Source of the DNA: UBA4416 sp040387475
GTDB lineage: Bacteria > Bacteroidota > Bacteroidia > B-17B0 > Aurantibacillaceae
Assembly: GCA_040387475.1 (NCBI GenBank)
Contig: JAZKDT010000061.1
Span: forward strand, 6,708 to 70,707
Length of the DNA stretch: 64,000 nt
Reading direction: 5' to 3'
The notes beneath the pieces were generated by a model. That model did no database searches. It was given only the letters and a program-made list of their open reading frames with translations, and was not told the DNA's origin. Position 1 is the stretch's first letter. The number at the start of each line of letters is the position of its first letter. Position numbers and translations under genes: made by a program. Shown piece by piece: positions 18,281-27,518 of this stretch.

Positions 18281-18625
18281 CTAACCAAGTAATTTAGCAG
18301 CTTCTTCTTTGGTATCGGCAACTTTAAATAATGTATTTAATTTGGTGATGATTAAAAGGTCATTCACCTTTTTGCTAACATGGCAAATAACACTCTCGCC
18401 ACCGCTGGTTCTGGTTTTGGTAAGCAATTGAATTAACACATTTAATCCACTGCTATTCATATACTTTAAATTGGAAAGGTCGATGATCAATTTATTTTTA
18501 TCCTGCTCTAATAACTCATCCATTTCTTTGATCAGCGCAATTGCCTGATTTTTATCGATCAGCTCGCCAGTGAGGGCCAGGATCTGGATATTATTTTCTT
18601 CGGTTATTTTATAATCCAGCACCAT
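18281..18625 (-). CDS. STAS-domain anti-sigma factor antagonist
   Basis: A 114-residue single-domain protein. The segment LIIDLSNLKYMNSSGLNVLI holds the conserved D-L-S-x-L-x-x-M-x-S-S-G motif, in which one of the serines is the phosphorylation site in SpoIIAA-type antagonists. The C-terminal half (CHVSKKVNDLLIITKLNTLF) is also typical. No anti-sigma kinase or sigma factor is adjacent. It lies just upstream of the SUMF1-like gene in the same direction. Confidence 0.88.
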   Translation of the reverse strand: MVLDYKITEENNIQILALTGELIDKNQAIALIKEMDELLEQDKNKLIIDLSNLKYMNSSGLNVLIQLLTKTRTSGGESVICHVSKKVNDLLIITKLNTLFKVADTKEEAAKLLG

Positions 18626-18713
18626 AATGATTGTATTGATAATTGTATTCTAGTTTAAATTTAACAAAAAAAAATCAAATAATAAAATAGCTATTGACTT
18701 GATTTCTGTTTTT

Positions 18714-19208
18714 TTATTTAGCACCAATTTTTTTATGTTCACAAACCCCATTTTCTTTCAATACACGACACTTGGCAAAAAAATTGAGGGAGTGATGAAA
18801 AACATCAAAGTTAAGCATATCCTCAGCCATTTTCTGTATCTGCATGATGCGAGGATCGCAAAATTCAAATACTTTTTCGCAATCGCTGCAGATTAAATGG
18901 TCATGCTGTTTAAATTTGTAAGCTTTTTCAAACTGCGCCAGGTTTTTTCCAAATTGGTGTTTTACTACAAGGCCGGCCTCCAGTAACAATTCAATATTAT
19001 TATAAAGCGTAGCACGACTCACGCGGTATTTTTTGTTCTTCATCATCACGTAAAGGCCTTCTATATCAAAATGCCCGTCGTGCGAATATATTTCGTTTAA
19101 AATAGCAAAACGCTCCGATGTTTTACGGTGCTTGTTTCGTTCCAGATAATCAGTAAGGATCTTTTCAACTGCTTCCTTGGTTTCCTGCGTCATTTTACTT
19201 TCTGCCAT
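18714..19208 (-). CDS. Fur-family transcriptional regulator
   Basis: A 164-residue metalloregulator. A winged helix comes first (recognition segment YRVSRATLYNNIELLLEAGLV). The dimer/metal domain follows, with HDHLICSDCEKVFEFCDPR and CRVLKENGVCEH, giving the two Cys clusters of the structural zinc site. Fur, Zur and PerR cannot be separated from this alone. Its ATG overlaps the spoT stop by one base (TAATG), so it is translationally coupled to the stringent-response gene. Confidence 0.9.
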   Translation of the reverse strand: MAESKMTQETKEAVEKILTDYLERNKHRKTSERFAILNEIYSHDGHFDIEGLYVMMKNKKYRVSRATLYNNIELLLEAGLVVKHQFGKNLAQFEKAYKFKQHDHLICSDCEKVFEFCDPRIMQIQKMAEDMLNFDVFHHSLNFFAKCRVLKENGVCEHKKIGAK

Positions 19209-21406
19209 TAGTTATTATCTATACGTGTTACACTCGTTACTCCTTTTACCTTCATCAGGTTATCGATCAAATGACTTAAATGTTTGGCGTCATGCACAAA
19301 TACCATAATTGTTCCGTCAAAGATACCATCTTCTGTGTCAAAACTAATAGAACGCATGTTTATATTTAACTGACTGGAAATAACCTTGGTCACATTGTTC
19401 ACCAATCCCATTTCATCCGTTCCTTTAATTTTAATGCCGGCCAGGAACGAGATTAAATGATCATTGTTCCATTTGGCTTTTACAACTCTATATGCATAAT
19501 TGGAAAGTAGCTTTACCGCATTCGGGCAGTTAACGCGATGTATCTTAATACCTTCATTAACAGTTACAAATCCAAATACATCATCGCCGGGAATAGGACT
19601 GCAGCAAGGCGATAATCCATAATCCAGCTTTTGCATATCGTCTCCAATGACCAGCATATCCGAGCTTCCCCTCACGTTGGTAACCAGCTCTTCAATTTTA
19701 TTCTCCTTTTTCTTCGGTTTAAATCTTTCAGGATGCGCTCTGAATTCCACAAATTCTTTGATCTCCTTAACATCCACGTTTCCTAACGCGGCTCTGTAAA
19801 AAAGCTCTCCTGATGACGGCAATTTCAGGTAAGTTACAAAATCGTTTACATTCTGAATGGTGTAATCCAATTTGCATTTATAAAATTTCTTTTCCAGAAT
19901 TTCTTTTCCCGTCTCAGCAATTTTTCGACGACTTTCCTTTAACGCATTTTTGATTTTTGATTTGGCCCTGGCAGTTACAACGTAGCTTATCCAATCTTCC
20001 TTAGGCGATTGCTTACCTGAGGTAAGGATTTCAACCTGGTCACCACTTTTCAACTGGTAACTCAATGGCACTAATTTATGGTTAAGCTTTGCGCCAATGC
20101 ACTGCTCACCTACCTTTGTGTGAATCTCAAATGCAAAATCCAATGCGGTAGCTGTTACAGGCAAATTTCGCATCTCGCCTTTCGGAGTAAACACAAAGAT
20201 CTCGTCCGCAAATAAATTCAATTTAAAATCATCAATGAATTCCAATGCATTGGGATCGGGATTATCCAACATCTCACGAATACGGCGTAACCAATTCTCC
20301 AAATTGCTTTCTTTTTCAGCTGCGGCATCTTTATATTTCCAATGGGCCGCATAGCCCATTTCAGCTAACTCATCCATACGAACCGTACGAATTTGCACTT
20401 CTACCCACTTTCCTTCGGGGCCCATAACCGTGGTATGTAAACTTTCATAACCATTACTTTTGGGAGTGGAGATCCAGTCTCTCAAACGATCGGGATTTGG
20501 ATGATAAAAATCAGTAATAATTGAATAAATTTTCCAGCAATCAGCTTTCTCCTTGTCGGGAGGCGTATCAATAACAATTCGGATAGCAAACAGATCATAG
20601 ATTTCTTCGAAAGGAACTCCTTTATTTTTGATCTTATTGTAAATCGAATAAATAGATTTTGGCCGCCCGAATATTTTAAATTTAAATCCCTGTTCTTTTA
20701 GAATATCGTTTAAGGGATCGATAAAATTTTTGATAAATTTTTTACGAACCGGTTCCGTTTCCTCGAGTTTCTGAACAACCTCTTTATACCAATCCTCGTT
20801 GGTATATTTTAATCCAAGATCCTCCAACTCCGATTTGATGGCATTTAAGCCTAAACGGTGGGCTAAAGGAGCATACAGATATAAGGTTTCACCGGCAATT
20901 TTCATTTGCTTATCACGTTTCATGTGATCCAGCGTCCTCATATTATGCAACCTGTCAGCCAGCTTAATTAAAATCACCCTTACATCTTCAGACAGGGTCA
21001 ATAACATTTTCCTGAAATTCTCAGCCTGGATAGATGATGTGTGATCAAACACACCTGAAATCTTTGTTAAACCATCAATGATTTGAGCTACTTTTTCACC
21101 AAACATTCCTCTGATATCATCCAAGGTCATATCAGTATCTTCAACCGTATCGTGCAACAACGCACACACAATGGCTGTTGTTCCCAGGCCTATTTCTTCC
21201 GCGCAAATTTGTGCTACTGCAATCGGGTGATAAATATACGGTTCGCCTGACTTGCGGCGCATTTCTTTATGAGCTTCTACAGAAACCTCGAATGCTTTTC
21301 GAATAATTTCTTTATCCCCTTTTTCTAAGCGGCGCTTACAAGCTTGAATTAAATTTTTATAGCGATTTAAGATCTCTTTTTTTTCTGCTTCCAGGTCAAT
21401 TTGCAT
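19208..21406 (-). CDS. spoT: Bifunctional (p)ppGpp synthetase/hydrolase
   Basis: A Rel/SpoT long homologue of 732 residues. The hydrolase HD domain shows YHPIAVAQI, LLHDTVEDTD and KLADRLHNMRTL, so hydrolysis is probably active. The synthetase domain has GRPKSIYSIYNK and STPKSNGYESLHTTV. A TGS domain follows (FTPKGEMRNLPVTATALDFA), then the CC/zinc-finger region CCSPIPGDDVFGF and a C-terminal ACT domain. Domain order and length are canonical. The downstream gene fur starts within its stop codon. Confidence 0.97.
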   Translation of the reverse strand: MQIDLEAEKKEILNRYKNLIQACKRRLEKGDKEIIRKAFEVSVEAHKEMRRKSGEPYIYHPIAVAQICAEEIGLGTTAIVCALLHDTVEDTDMTLDDIRGMFGEKVAQIIDGLTKISGVFDHTSSIQAENFRKMLLTLSEDVRVILIKLADRLHNMRTLDHMKRDKQMKIAGETLYLYAPLAHRLGLNAIKSELEDLGLKYTNEDWYKEVVQKLEETEPVRKKFIKNFIDPLNDILKEQGFKFKIFGRPKSIYSIYNKIKNKGVPFEEIYDLFAIRIVIDTPPDKEKADCWKIYSIITDFYHPNPDRLRDWISTPKSNGYESLHTTVMGPEGKWVEVQIRTVRMDELAEMGYAAHWKYKDAAAEKESNLENWLRRIREMLDNPDPNALEFIDDFKLNLFADEIFVFTPKGEMRNLPVTATALDFAFEIHTKVGEQCIGAKLNHKLVPLSYQLKSGDQVEILTSGKQSPKEDWISYVVTARAKSKIKNALKESRRKIAETGKEILEKKFYKCKLDYTIQNVNDFVTYLKLPSSGELFYRAALGNVDVKEIKEFVEFRAHPERFKPKKKENKIEELVTNVRGSSDMLVIGDDMQKLDYGLSPCCSPIPGDDVFGFVTVNEGIKIHRVNCPNAVKLLSNYAYRVVKAKWNNDHLISFLAGIKIKGTDEMGLVNNVTKVISSQLNINMRSISFDTEDGIFDGTIMVFVHDAKHLSHLIDNLMKVKGVTSVTRIDNN

Positions 21407-21502
21407 AGATACAATTTAGTGACTATGAAGGTAAGATTTTTAACCATAATCGCCAAGGCAGGGAGTTTTTTTAGCAAAGAGCGCAAAGAACTTTAAAAAC
21501 CT

Positions 21503-21510
21503 TAAATTTG
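21503..21510 (+). promoter_or_regulatory. Bacteroidota -7 element of the methyltransferase gene
   Basis: TAAATTTG matches TAnnTTTG exactly and ends 6 bp before the ATG at 21517. Its final TTG is the apparent start of a slightly longer frame, which argues that the true start is the ATG and that the message has almost no leader. Confidence 0.5.
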
Positions 21511-21516
21511 CAGCTC

Positions 21517-22185
21517 ATGAAGGTCTTTCAGTATATCTATTATTTTTTCAGGTCGCTTTATTACCGTGGCCCTGTAAATACCTTTAAACTGTTAACTTAT
21601 GAAGGAAAATATGAGAAGCAACTGGGCATTCATACGCATAGTATCGAAAACCTCGACAATTTAACCCTTGCGGGAGAAGAGTCTGATCAGAACCACCATT
21701 ATCAGGGCGCCAGCTACTATATTTTATTTAAGGTTTTTGGGGATATGCCCTTCGACGTGCGGCAATTTCCCATCATTGATTACGGGTGTGGAAAAGGACG
21801 CGCATTATTTGTAGCCGAACAGAGTGGTTTTATGGAACTTATTGGGGTAGATATTGCTAAAGAACTAATAGATGACGCTAATGCCAATAAGTTGGCCTAT
21901 CAACCAAAGCATCAGCATAGCAGCTTTAATTTTATATTTAGCGATGCTACCACTTATCAAATACCGAACAACGCATCTGTATTTTACTTTTTTAATCCGT
22001 TCGGCGAAGAGATCCTGGAAAAAGTGGTGGACAATATCAAAGAAAGTTTGAAACTTTATCCCAGGAAGGTTTACTGCATCTACCTGAATCCAAAATATAA
22101 AACGGTTTTCGAAAAAAAAGGGTTTGGAATCTTTAAGATTGAAAAGAGTAACAGGTATTTAGAGGGAATTATTTATACGATTTAA
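21517..22185 (+). CDS. SAM-dependent class I methyltransferase
   Basis: About 222 residues. The Rossmann SAM-binding motif I is IIDYGCGKGRALFVA, followed by an acidic motif II (LIGVDIAKELID) and FNFIFSDATTY. An F-x-F-F-N-P-F segment follows, which suggests an N-P-P-F-type motif IV variant. The substrate is unknown. The start is set at ATG 21517 because the upstream TTG lies inside the promoter element. It is monocistronic, divergent from spoT. Confidence 0.8.
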   Translation: MKVFQYIYYFFRSLYYRGPVNTFKLLTYEGKYEKQLGIHTHSIENLDNLTLAGEESDQNHHYQGASYYILFKVFGDMPFDVRQFPIIDYGCGKGRALFVAEQSGFMELIGVDIAKELIDDANANKLAYQPKHQHSSFNFIFSDATTYQIPNNASVFYFFNPFGEEILEKVVDNIKESLKLYPRKVYCIYLNPKYKTVFEKKGFGIFKIEKSNRYLEGIIYTI

Positions 22186-22205
22186 AGCTCAATATTTGTG
22201 ACTTC

Positions 22206-22259
22206 GGGCGAAGTTGAGAAGCATTCTTCAAAAGCATTGCATGGTTCTCGCCTTCGCTC
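22206..22259. repeat. Imperfect inverted repeat (REP-like) between convergent genes
   Basis: The arms 22206-22220 and 22245-22259 pair at about 12 of 15 positions and have the TTCTC/CTTCGCTCGAAC sequence common in dispersed repeats of Bacteroidota. A related fragment, TTCTCAACTTCGCTTGAAG, lies at about 28754-28772 between two other genes. No T tract follows. Confidence 0.5.
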
Positions 22260-22295
22260 GAACTGACAAAACTCCTTTCATAATTTCCACTTAAA

Positions 22296-22688
22296 CTACA
22301 CTGTCAGTATTTTCTCTACCAGCATTTCATTTCCATCAACATCATAATATGAGCAAGTCATATCAGTGGTATCAACGGTCCATTTCTCCACACCGCTTTT
22401 CGCAGAGTCGTCACAAAAAGTCATGTAATCCGTTTGCCCCTGCTGATGGGATTTTAGCTTATGTTTGAATGATTCGACATCACTCCTTAAAGCAATGCCT
22501 AAGGCGTCATATTTTGCGTCGGATGACACAATGAAATTATGCTTTCCAAAATAGTCAGCATGACCGTCTTTTACAAAAGTGTCGTACCGTAAAACACCCA
22601 GTTCAATCAAATCCTGCACATATTTTGGAAAATCAGCTCCGCTATGTACTTTATCGTGAGCGTTCCCAATCTGTTCGATGGTGAACAT
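22296..22688 (-). CDS. DUF1398 family protein
   Basis: A 130-residue cytosolic protein of the DUF1398 family (YbcV-like, sometimes annotated as phage envelope protein). It has an N-terminal MFTIEQIGNAHDKVHSGADFPKYVQDL-type opening (shown only in part), a central DGHADYFG segment and a C-terminal acidic YYDVDGNEMLVEKI. The function is unknown. It lies 2 bp downstream of the MazG-like gene and is probably cotranscribed with it. Confidence 0.8.
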   Translation of the reverse strand: MFTIEQIGNAHDKVHSGADFPKYVQDLIELGVLRYDTFVKDGHADYFGKHNFIVSSDAKYDALGIALRSDVESFKHKLKSHQQGQTDYMTFCDDSAKSGVEKWTVDTTDMTCSYYDVDGNEMLVEKILTV

Positions 22689-22690
22689 AA

Positions 22691-23092
22691 TTACGAACCC
22701 AAAATATCTTTAATATTCGGACGGAAATATAAATTACTTTTTAGGATCTTTCCGTCTTCTCTAAATATAGGCTCTCCTTTTTCGTCGAGTTTACTCATAT
22801 TACTGCGTTGAATCTCATCAAACACCTCTTCAATTTTATGTTGCAAACCATGTTTTAGAATAGTTCCAAACAATATATAGAGTTGATCTCCCAAAGCATC
22901 TGCAATTTCAACCAAATCACCCTTTTCGCAAGCGTCCAGGTATTCGTCGTTTTCTTCCTTGATAAGATTGTAACGTAGGGTGTAATCACGCTCCGAAATC
23001 AATGTTGGTTCGGTTCCATTACCAATTTTAAACGTTTCATGAAAATGATGAACCGCCATTATCTTTTCTAAAAGATCTTTTCTGTTTTCCAT
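22691..23092 (-). CDS. MazG-like/phosphoribosyl-ATP pyrophosphohydrolase-fold NTP pyrophosphohydrolase
   Basis: 133 residues, all-alpha NTP pyrophosphohydrolase. The metal-binding pattern is visible as IKEENDEYLDAC followed by LVEIADALGDQLYILFG, giving E-E-x-x-E and E-x-x-D-A-x-x-D. The family hydrolyses nucleoside triphosphates or phosphoribosyl-ATP; no his genes are nearby, so a house-cleaning role is more likely. Confidence 0.85.
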   Translation of the reverse strand: MENRKDLLEKIMAVHHFHETFKIGNGTEPTLISERDYTLRYNLIKEENDEYLDACEKGDLVEIADALGDQLYILFGTILKHGLQHKIEEVFDEIQRSNMSKLDEKGEPIFREDGKILKSNLYFRPNIKDILGS

Positions 23093-23107
23093 GCTTAAAT
23101 TCTAAAA

Positions 23108-23746
23108 TTATTTTTTTCCTTTTTTAGCAGCGTATTCGGCGTTGATGCCACTTAAAACCTCGGGGGTAATATCCAATTTCGGGTTGGTTAATAAAATGGT
23201 AGGCATCATATCTGAGTACGACAAAATATAATCGAAACGCCCGTTATTGATTTTTTGAAGATAATCCTTCACACTTTTATTAAGCTCAGCATTTTTTTCC
23301 TCCAGCTCCACGCCTAAATTTTGCATCTGTAATTCTTTATTGGCCAATTCCTGCTGCTGCCTTTCCAAACTGGCCTGTTGCTTTTGCAATTCGGCCTGAG
23401 GGGCCACGCCTGCTTGTGCCGACTGCTGAAAAGCTTCATATTCTGATTGAAATTTTGTGGTCATACTTTGCATTTGCGCTTCCAAATTTGCTTTTTTAGC
23501 CCGAATGATTTTAGTAAAATCAGCAATGTATTGATAATGTTCATTGATACTATCTGTATTCACATAGGCAATTTTTGCATCAGCTAAATTAGTAGAACTA
23601 GCTATAACAGCAGGTTTAACAGTAGTTTCGGAGGTTGGAGAATCAATCACATCAATATTACCATTTTTTAGTGCATGTACCTGGTAAAATAAAATAGCAA
23701 CAGCAATGGCTAAAACACCATTTAAAATCAAAGAAAGGTTTTTCAT
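23108..23746 (-). CDS. OmpH/Skp-family periplasmic chaperone
   Basis: 212 residues with an N-terminal signal anchor (about 5-22), then a long coiled coil rich in Gln, Glu and Lys (about 85-175), then a short C-terminal strand region (YILSYSDMMPTILL). The start of the mature domain, IAYVNTDSINEHYQY, is the classic OmpH opening. Skp-like proteins escort outer membrane proteins across the periplasm. It has its own promoter upstream. Confidence 0.88.
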   Translation of the reverse strand: MKNLSLILNGVLAIAVAILFYQVHALKNGNIDVIDSPTSETTVKPAVIASSTNLADAKIAYVNTDSINEHYQYIADFTKIIRAKKANLEAQMQSMTTKFQSEYEAFQQSAQAGVAPQAELQKQQASLERQQQELANKELQMQNLGVELEEKNAELNKSVKDYLQKINNGRFDYILSYSDMMPTILLTNPKLDITPEVLSGINAEYAAKKGKK

Positions 23747-23764
23747 AAGTTAAATTTAAGTAGG

Positions 23765-23794
23765 CAAATATAGCCAAGAATATACTGACCAAAA
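23765..23794 (-). promoter_or_regulatory. Bacteroidota-type promoter for the OmpH gene
   Basis: On the minus strand TTTTG (23790-23794) and TATATTTG (23765-23772) are separated by 17 bp, matching the -33/-7 consensus. It lies 18 bp upstream of the ATG. Confidence 0.7.
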
Positions 23795-23834
23795 GCCAAG
23801 ACTTATTAAAATTTATTAAAGAATTATAAAAGCC

Positions 23835-24425
23835 TTACTTGACGATTTTAGAAAGCGTTTTGATGATTATCTGAAGATCAATTCCTAAGCCTTGCTGCCG
23901 AATATATCTGGCATTTAAAGCCAGTTTAGCAGGCATTATTTCTTGAATATAAGTTTGCTCCGGATCGGAAGACTTTGCTAATAATTCATTTTCGCTAAAG
24001 TACTCCAAAGAAGCAAAATCGGTTATGCCAGGCTTTACCGATAACACCTGTAGCTGTTCTTTCGTGTACAGATCTACATATTTTCGAACTTCCGGGCGTG
24101 GGCCAACGAGGCTCATGCTTCCAAATAATACATTGAACAATTGCGGCAATTCATCCATTTTATACTTACGAAGATAATAGCCAATTCCTGTCACACGAGG
24201 GTCTCGCCCGCCAACCGTCAACAATCCTTTTTTATCAGAATCTTCTCTCATGGTCCTAAACTTGAATAGTTTAAAATCTTTACTATTCTTCCCTACCCTG
24301 CTTTGTAAATAAAATACCGGAAATCCACTACCAATTATAATGCATAAAGCAATGATCATAAAAGCAGGTAACAGGATAATGATTCCTGTGAATGAAGCAG
24401 CTATGTCGAATAACCGCTTTAGCAA
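23835..24425 (-). CDS. Initiating phosphoglycosyl transferase (PglC/WcaJ-type, small monotopic form)
   Basis: 196 residues. A single hydrophobic re-entrant segment (about 8-32) is followed by RVGKNSKDFKLFKFRTM and the catalytic D-E dyad in KYKMDELPQLFNVLFG, then MSLVGPRPE. It transfers a sugar phosphate to undecaprenyl phosphate at the inner membrane, the first step of glycan assembly. It lacks the N-terminal multi-helix domain of WcaJ. It is the last gene of the minus-strand polysaccharide operon and overlaps the aminotransferase gene by 7 bp. Confidence 0.92.
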   Translation of the reverse strand: MLKRLFDIAASFTGIIILLPAFMIIALCIIIGSGFPVFYLQSRVGKNSKDFKLFKFRTMREDSDKKGLLTVGGRDPRVTGIGYYLRKYKMDELPQLFNVLFGSMSLVGPRPEVRKYVDLYTKEQLQVLSVKPGITDFASLEYFSENELLAKSSDPEQTYIQEIMPAKLALNARYIRQQGLGIDLQIIIKTLSKIVK

Positions 24426-25627
24426 AGTATCTTATTAACCGAGTCTGTAACTGCTTTAATAACTGTTTGAGCTTGCGCTGCGCTTAGATCATAAAATACT
24501 GGTAAAGAAATCTCTCTACTGAAATTATCATAGGTAACAGGATAATTTTTAAGATCATACCCTAAATTCTTATAAAAGGACATCGCGGGTACAGGTATAA
24601 AATGGACGTTCACCGATACATCACAATCAAAAATCTCTTTTATGATCGCATCACGCTGCTCCTCCGTAATATTTTTTATGCGTAATGGATACAAATGATA
24701 GCAACCGGTTTTATTTTCAGTTACATGAGTTGGCAATTGAAAGCGAACATCGTTAGCAAAGCCTTCATTATACCAATCAAAAATTTGTTTCCGTTTAATT
24801 TGCGTGTCATTATCATAGCGCTCCAGTTCAATTAATCCTATTGCCGCCGATATATCAGTCATGTTACATTTATAACCGGCTTCAACAATATCATATTTCC
24901 AGTTTCCTTTTTGTGTTTTAGCCAAAGCGTCTTTGTTTTGTCCATGCAAAGTATACATACACAAATATTTATAGATCTCCAGGTTATCAAATGGTGTAGG
25001 AAAATTGAGTGCAATGGCACCACCTTCGGCAGTGGTTAAATTTTTTACGGCATGGAAAGAAAAAACAGATACGTCGGTTAATGCTCCACATTTTTTACCA
25101 CGATAATCAGCGCCAAATGAGTGTGCAGAATCAGATAAAACCATAATCCGTCCCAGCAATTCCTGGTTCTTCGATATTGCTTTGAACTTGTTTTTATTTC
25201 TGACTACCAATTCATTCAGCTCATTATAATCGCAGGGGTAACCGGCAAAATCAACTGGCATAATTACCTTGGTATGCTGTGTTATAGCTTTTTCAATAAG
25301 AGAAATATTGATATTAAAATCATCGGCATTTACATCTACAAATACCGGCTTTGCGCCACAATGAATAACAACATTAGCAGTAGCTGAATATGTGTAAGCA
25401 GGTAGAATAACTTCATCACCTGCTCCTACTCCAAACCAACGCAGCATCACTTCCAATCCGGCGGTTGCCGAGTTCAAACACAAGGTTGATTGATTACCAC
25501 AATAGGCGGTGATCTTTTTTTCAAAATCCTTAGTGCGCGGGCCGGTTGTGATCCAACCCGACTTAAGTGCCGCTGTTACTTCAGCAATGATTTTATCATC
25601 TATTCGTGGCGGAGAGAAAGGAATCAT
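24419..25627 (-). CDS. DegT/DnrJ/EryC1-family sugar aminotransferase
   Basis: A 402-residue PLP enzyme making an amino sugar from a keto sugar nucleotide. ITTGPRTKDFEK near the N-terminus, the AYTYSATANVV segment and the Schiff-base lysine in FSFHAVKNLTTAEGG are visible. The pairing with a PglC-type transferase suggests a bacillosamine- or QuiNAc-like initiating sugar. A matching 4,6-dehydratase is not in this cluster. It overlaps the neighbouring Wzy-like gene by 4 bp. Confidence 0.93.
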   Translation of the reverse strand: MIPFSPPRIDDKIIAEVTAALKSGWITTGPRTKDFEKKITAYCGNQSTLCLNSATAGLEVMLRWFGVGAGDEVILPAYTYSATANVVIHCGAKPVFVDVNADDFNINISLIEKAITQHTKVIMPVDFAGYPCDYNELNELVVRNKNKFKAISKNQELLGRIMVLSDSAHSFGADYRGKKCGALTDVSVFSFHAVKNLTTAEGGAIALNFPTPFDNLEIYKYLCMYTLHGQNKDALAKTQKGNWKYDIVEAGYKCNMTDISAAIGLIELERYDNDTQIKRKQIFDWYNEGFANDVRFQLPTHVTENKTGCYHLYPLRIKNITEEQRDAIIKEIFDCDVSVNVHFIPVPAMSFYKNLGYDLKNYPVTYDNFSREISLPVFYDLSAAQAQTVIKAVTDSVNKILC

Positions 25628-26856
25628 GATGTTTTGTTTAATTTATGAAAGTTATAGCGCACTAAAATACAAAAGAAAAATACGAAAAATACAAAGCCTG
25701 CCTGCGCCTGTAGCATCGACTCCACCAAAAAATTAAAGATCATTAATACACTAAATAAGATCAGTATGTAATTTTGTTTTATAAAACCATAGATGACCGC
25801 GCCTAGGGTCATTAGTAATAATAGTATAAAGCCAATTATACCCGCACCAATAAATGTCTGCAGAAACTGGTTATGAGCATTTAATTTTTTTGCCAGCGCG
25901 CCAGTCATCCCTTCTCGTTCATAAGATTCAACCAGTTTGTCGCTGGCGTCACCTGGAGTTGTTCCAAAAACAAGATTATCTTTTATCAGCTTCACCGATT
26001 CCTGCCAGATCAGTATACGCACTGCTGTACTTTCTCCTGCTGTTTTATCAATAGCCTGGAAAGAGGAAGTAACATTAAAAGCGTTTTTAATACGTTCAAA
26101 AGGCGTAGGAAAAAATTTATAAGCGGCCATAATAACGATTGCCAATCCTAATACTATCCCTAAAATAGTTTTTTTGTAACCCTGTTTATATAAAATGAAA
26201 CAAAGGGTCGTTGGTAGTACTAAAAACGCAGTGATCAAGCCCATTTTAGAGGCGCATAAAAAAATACCGGTCAAAAATAAAACCGACATAAATCCAATTT
26301 TAACGTGCAGGTCGGACAGATGAGAAAGCCAGTCTTTATAAAACAACATCACAATTAATTGTGAAAAAATTAAATACAGGGCAAAATAACTGGGATGCAT
26401 GAAATAGCTGAATTCTGTGTAAAAGAAGGCATTAAAATCATCGAAAAAGTATAAATAAGAAGCCCTGAAAAGACAAATAACGCAGGTAAGCAAACAGCCT
26501 GACACAAAAGAGATCACTATTTTTTTTAGTTGCAGAGAATTATAGTTTCCTGCAAAAATGAGCAAAGGGAAAGCAAGGAAGCTTAATTTAATTTCAATGG
26601 CGTTTAAAGCACCGGCTGTATTTTTAGAAAATAAATACGCGATCGCATGTAAAAAAAAGAATCCAAGTAAAACATAGCTCCACTTGTTTTTAAACATCCT
26701 TTGTAAACCTGTCTTCACATCATCAAACGCAAAAAAAGCCACCAGCCAAACAATTATAAAAATAGCATAGTTAATACCAAACGGTAAAAAAAAAGCTATG
26801 AGCAACGGTATGTTGTAGCCCAATGATGAATACATATGTTTTAATTTTGCAAACAC
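25624..26856 (-). CDS. O-antigen ligase/polymerase-like (Wzy_C) membrane protein
   Basis: 410 residues with about 11 hydrophobic segments. A periplasmic loop near residues 265-340 contains GESTAVRILIWQESVKLIKDN and LNAHNQFLQTFIGAG (quoted in part), the R-x-x-x-W and H-N-x-x-L signature of the WaaL/Wzy_C family. It polymerises or ligates lipid-linked glycans at the outer face of the inner membrane. It lies within a tightly packed operon. Confidence 0.88.
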   Translation of the reverse strand: MFAKLKHMYSSLGYNIPLLIAFFLPFGINYAIFIIVWLVAFFAFDDVKTGLQRMFKNKWSYVLLGFFFLHAIAYLFSKNTAGALNAIEIKLSFLAFPLLIFAGNYNSLQLKKIVISFVSGCLLTCVICLFRASYLYFFDDFNAFFYTEFSYFMHPSYFALYLIFSQLIVMLFYKDWLSHLSDLHVKIGFMSVLFLTGIFLCASKMGLITAFLVLPTTLCFILYKQGYKKTILGIVLGLAIVIMAAYKFFPTPFERIKNAFNVTSSFQAIDKTAGESTAVRILIWQESVKLIKDNLVFGTTPGDASDKLVESYEREGMTGALAKKLNAHNQFLQTFIGAGIIGFILLLLMTLGAVIYGFIKQNYILILFSVLMIFNFLVESMLQAQAGFVFFVFFFCILVRYNFHKLNKTS

Positions 26857-26858
26857 CC

Positions 26859-27518
26859 TTATTTTTTAATGATAGCTAAAATATGACTTCTCAAAAAAGA
26901 GACATTGAATAAATTATAAAACCGTCCCACTTTTCGGCCAATAGGAGGTGCTAAAGTGATCTTTTTATAATACAGATGACTTGATCCGGAAAACAACGAT
27001 CTTAATTCTGATACGTCTACTTTTCTCACATCCTTATTTTTAGGATTATTATAAATAAAATCATACCACAGTATAATGCCGTTAGGATTTAACAGACTCA
27101 GCATTTTATCTGCCAGTTTTTTACGGTCGTTTGCATTTAAGATAGACGTAAAAACAGTTGACTGAAAAATCACATCAAATTTCTTAATAATAAGTATCTC
27201 AATAACGTCACCTTCAAAAAGCGTGTTGTCAGGATAATTAGATTTTATGGCTTCAATCCTGGCAGGTTGCAATTCATTAAAGTAAATATTTTTAATGTTG
27301 AAACCCAGGTCGCAAAACAAATTTGCATTCGTACCGTTTCCTGCTCCTATTTCCAACAATGATAAATTACTAAAATCAGCAAATTCCTTTTTCAAAAACT
27401 CCTGAATATAGGTGCGAATCTCCTTCTCAACGAACTCAACGTAAAATCCACCGGAATACAAGCCCGCATCAGCCTTTCTGTTTCTGTACTGATCAATTAT
27501 GTCTTTTTCCAAACTCAT
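26859..27518 (-). CDS. SAM-dependent methyltransferase
   Basis: 219 residues. SAM motif I is LLEIGAGNGTNANLF, followed by IYFNELQPARIEAI and a motif IV region FDVIFQSTVFTSI. The start overlaps the stop of the upstream glycosyltransferase by 4 bp. Within this locus it probably methylates a sugar or glycan end, though small-molecule specificity cannot be read. Confidence 0.82.
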   Translation of the reverse strand: MSLEKDIIDQYRNRKADAGLYSGGFYVEFVEKEIRTYIQEFLKKEFADFSNLSLLEIGAGNGTNANLFCDLGFNIKNIYFNELQPARIEAIKSNYPDNTLFEGDVIEILIIKKFDVIFQSTVFTSILNANDRKKLADKMLSLLNPNGIILWYDFIYNNPKNKDVRKVDVSELRSLFSGSSHLYYKKITLAPPIGRKVGRFYNLFNVSFLRSHILAIIKK

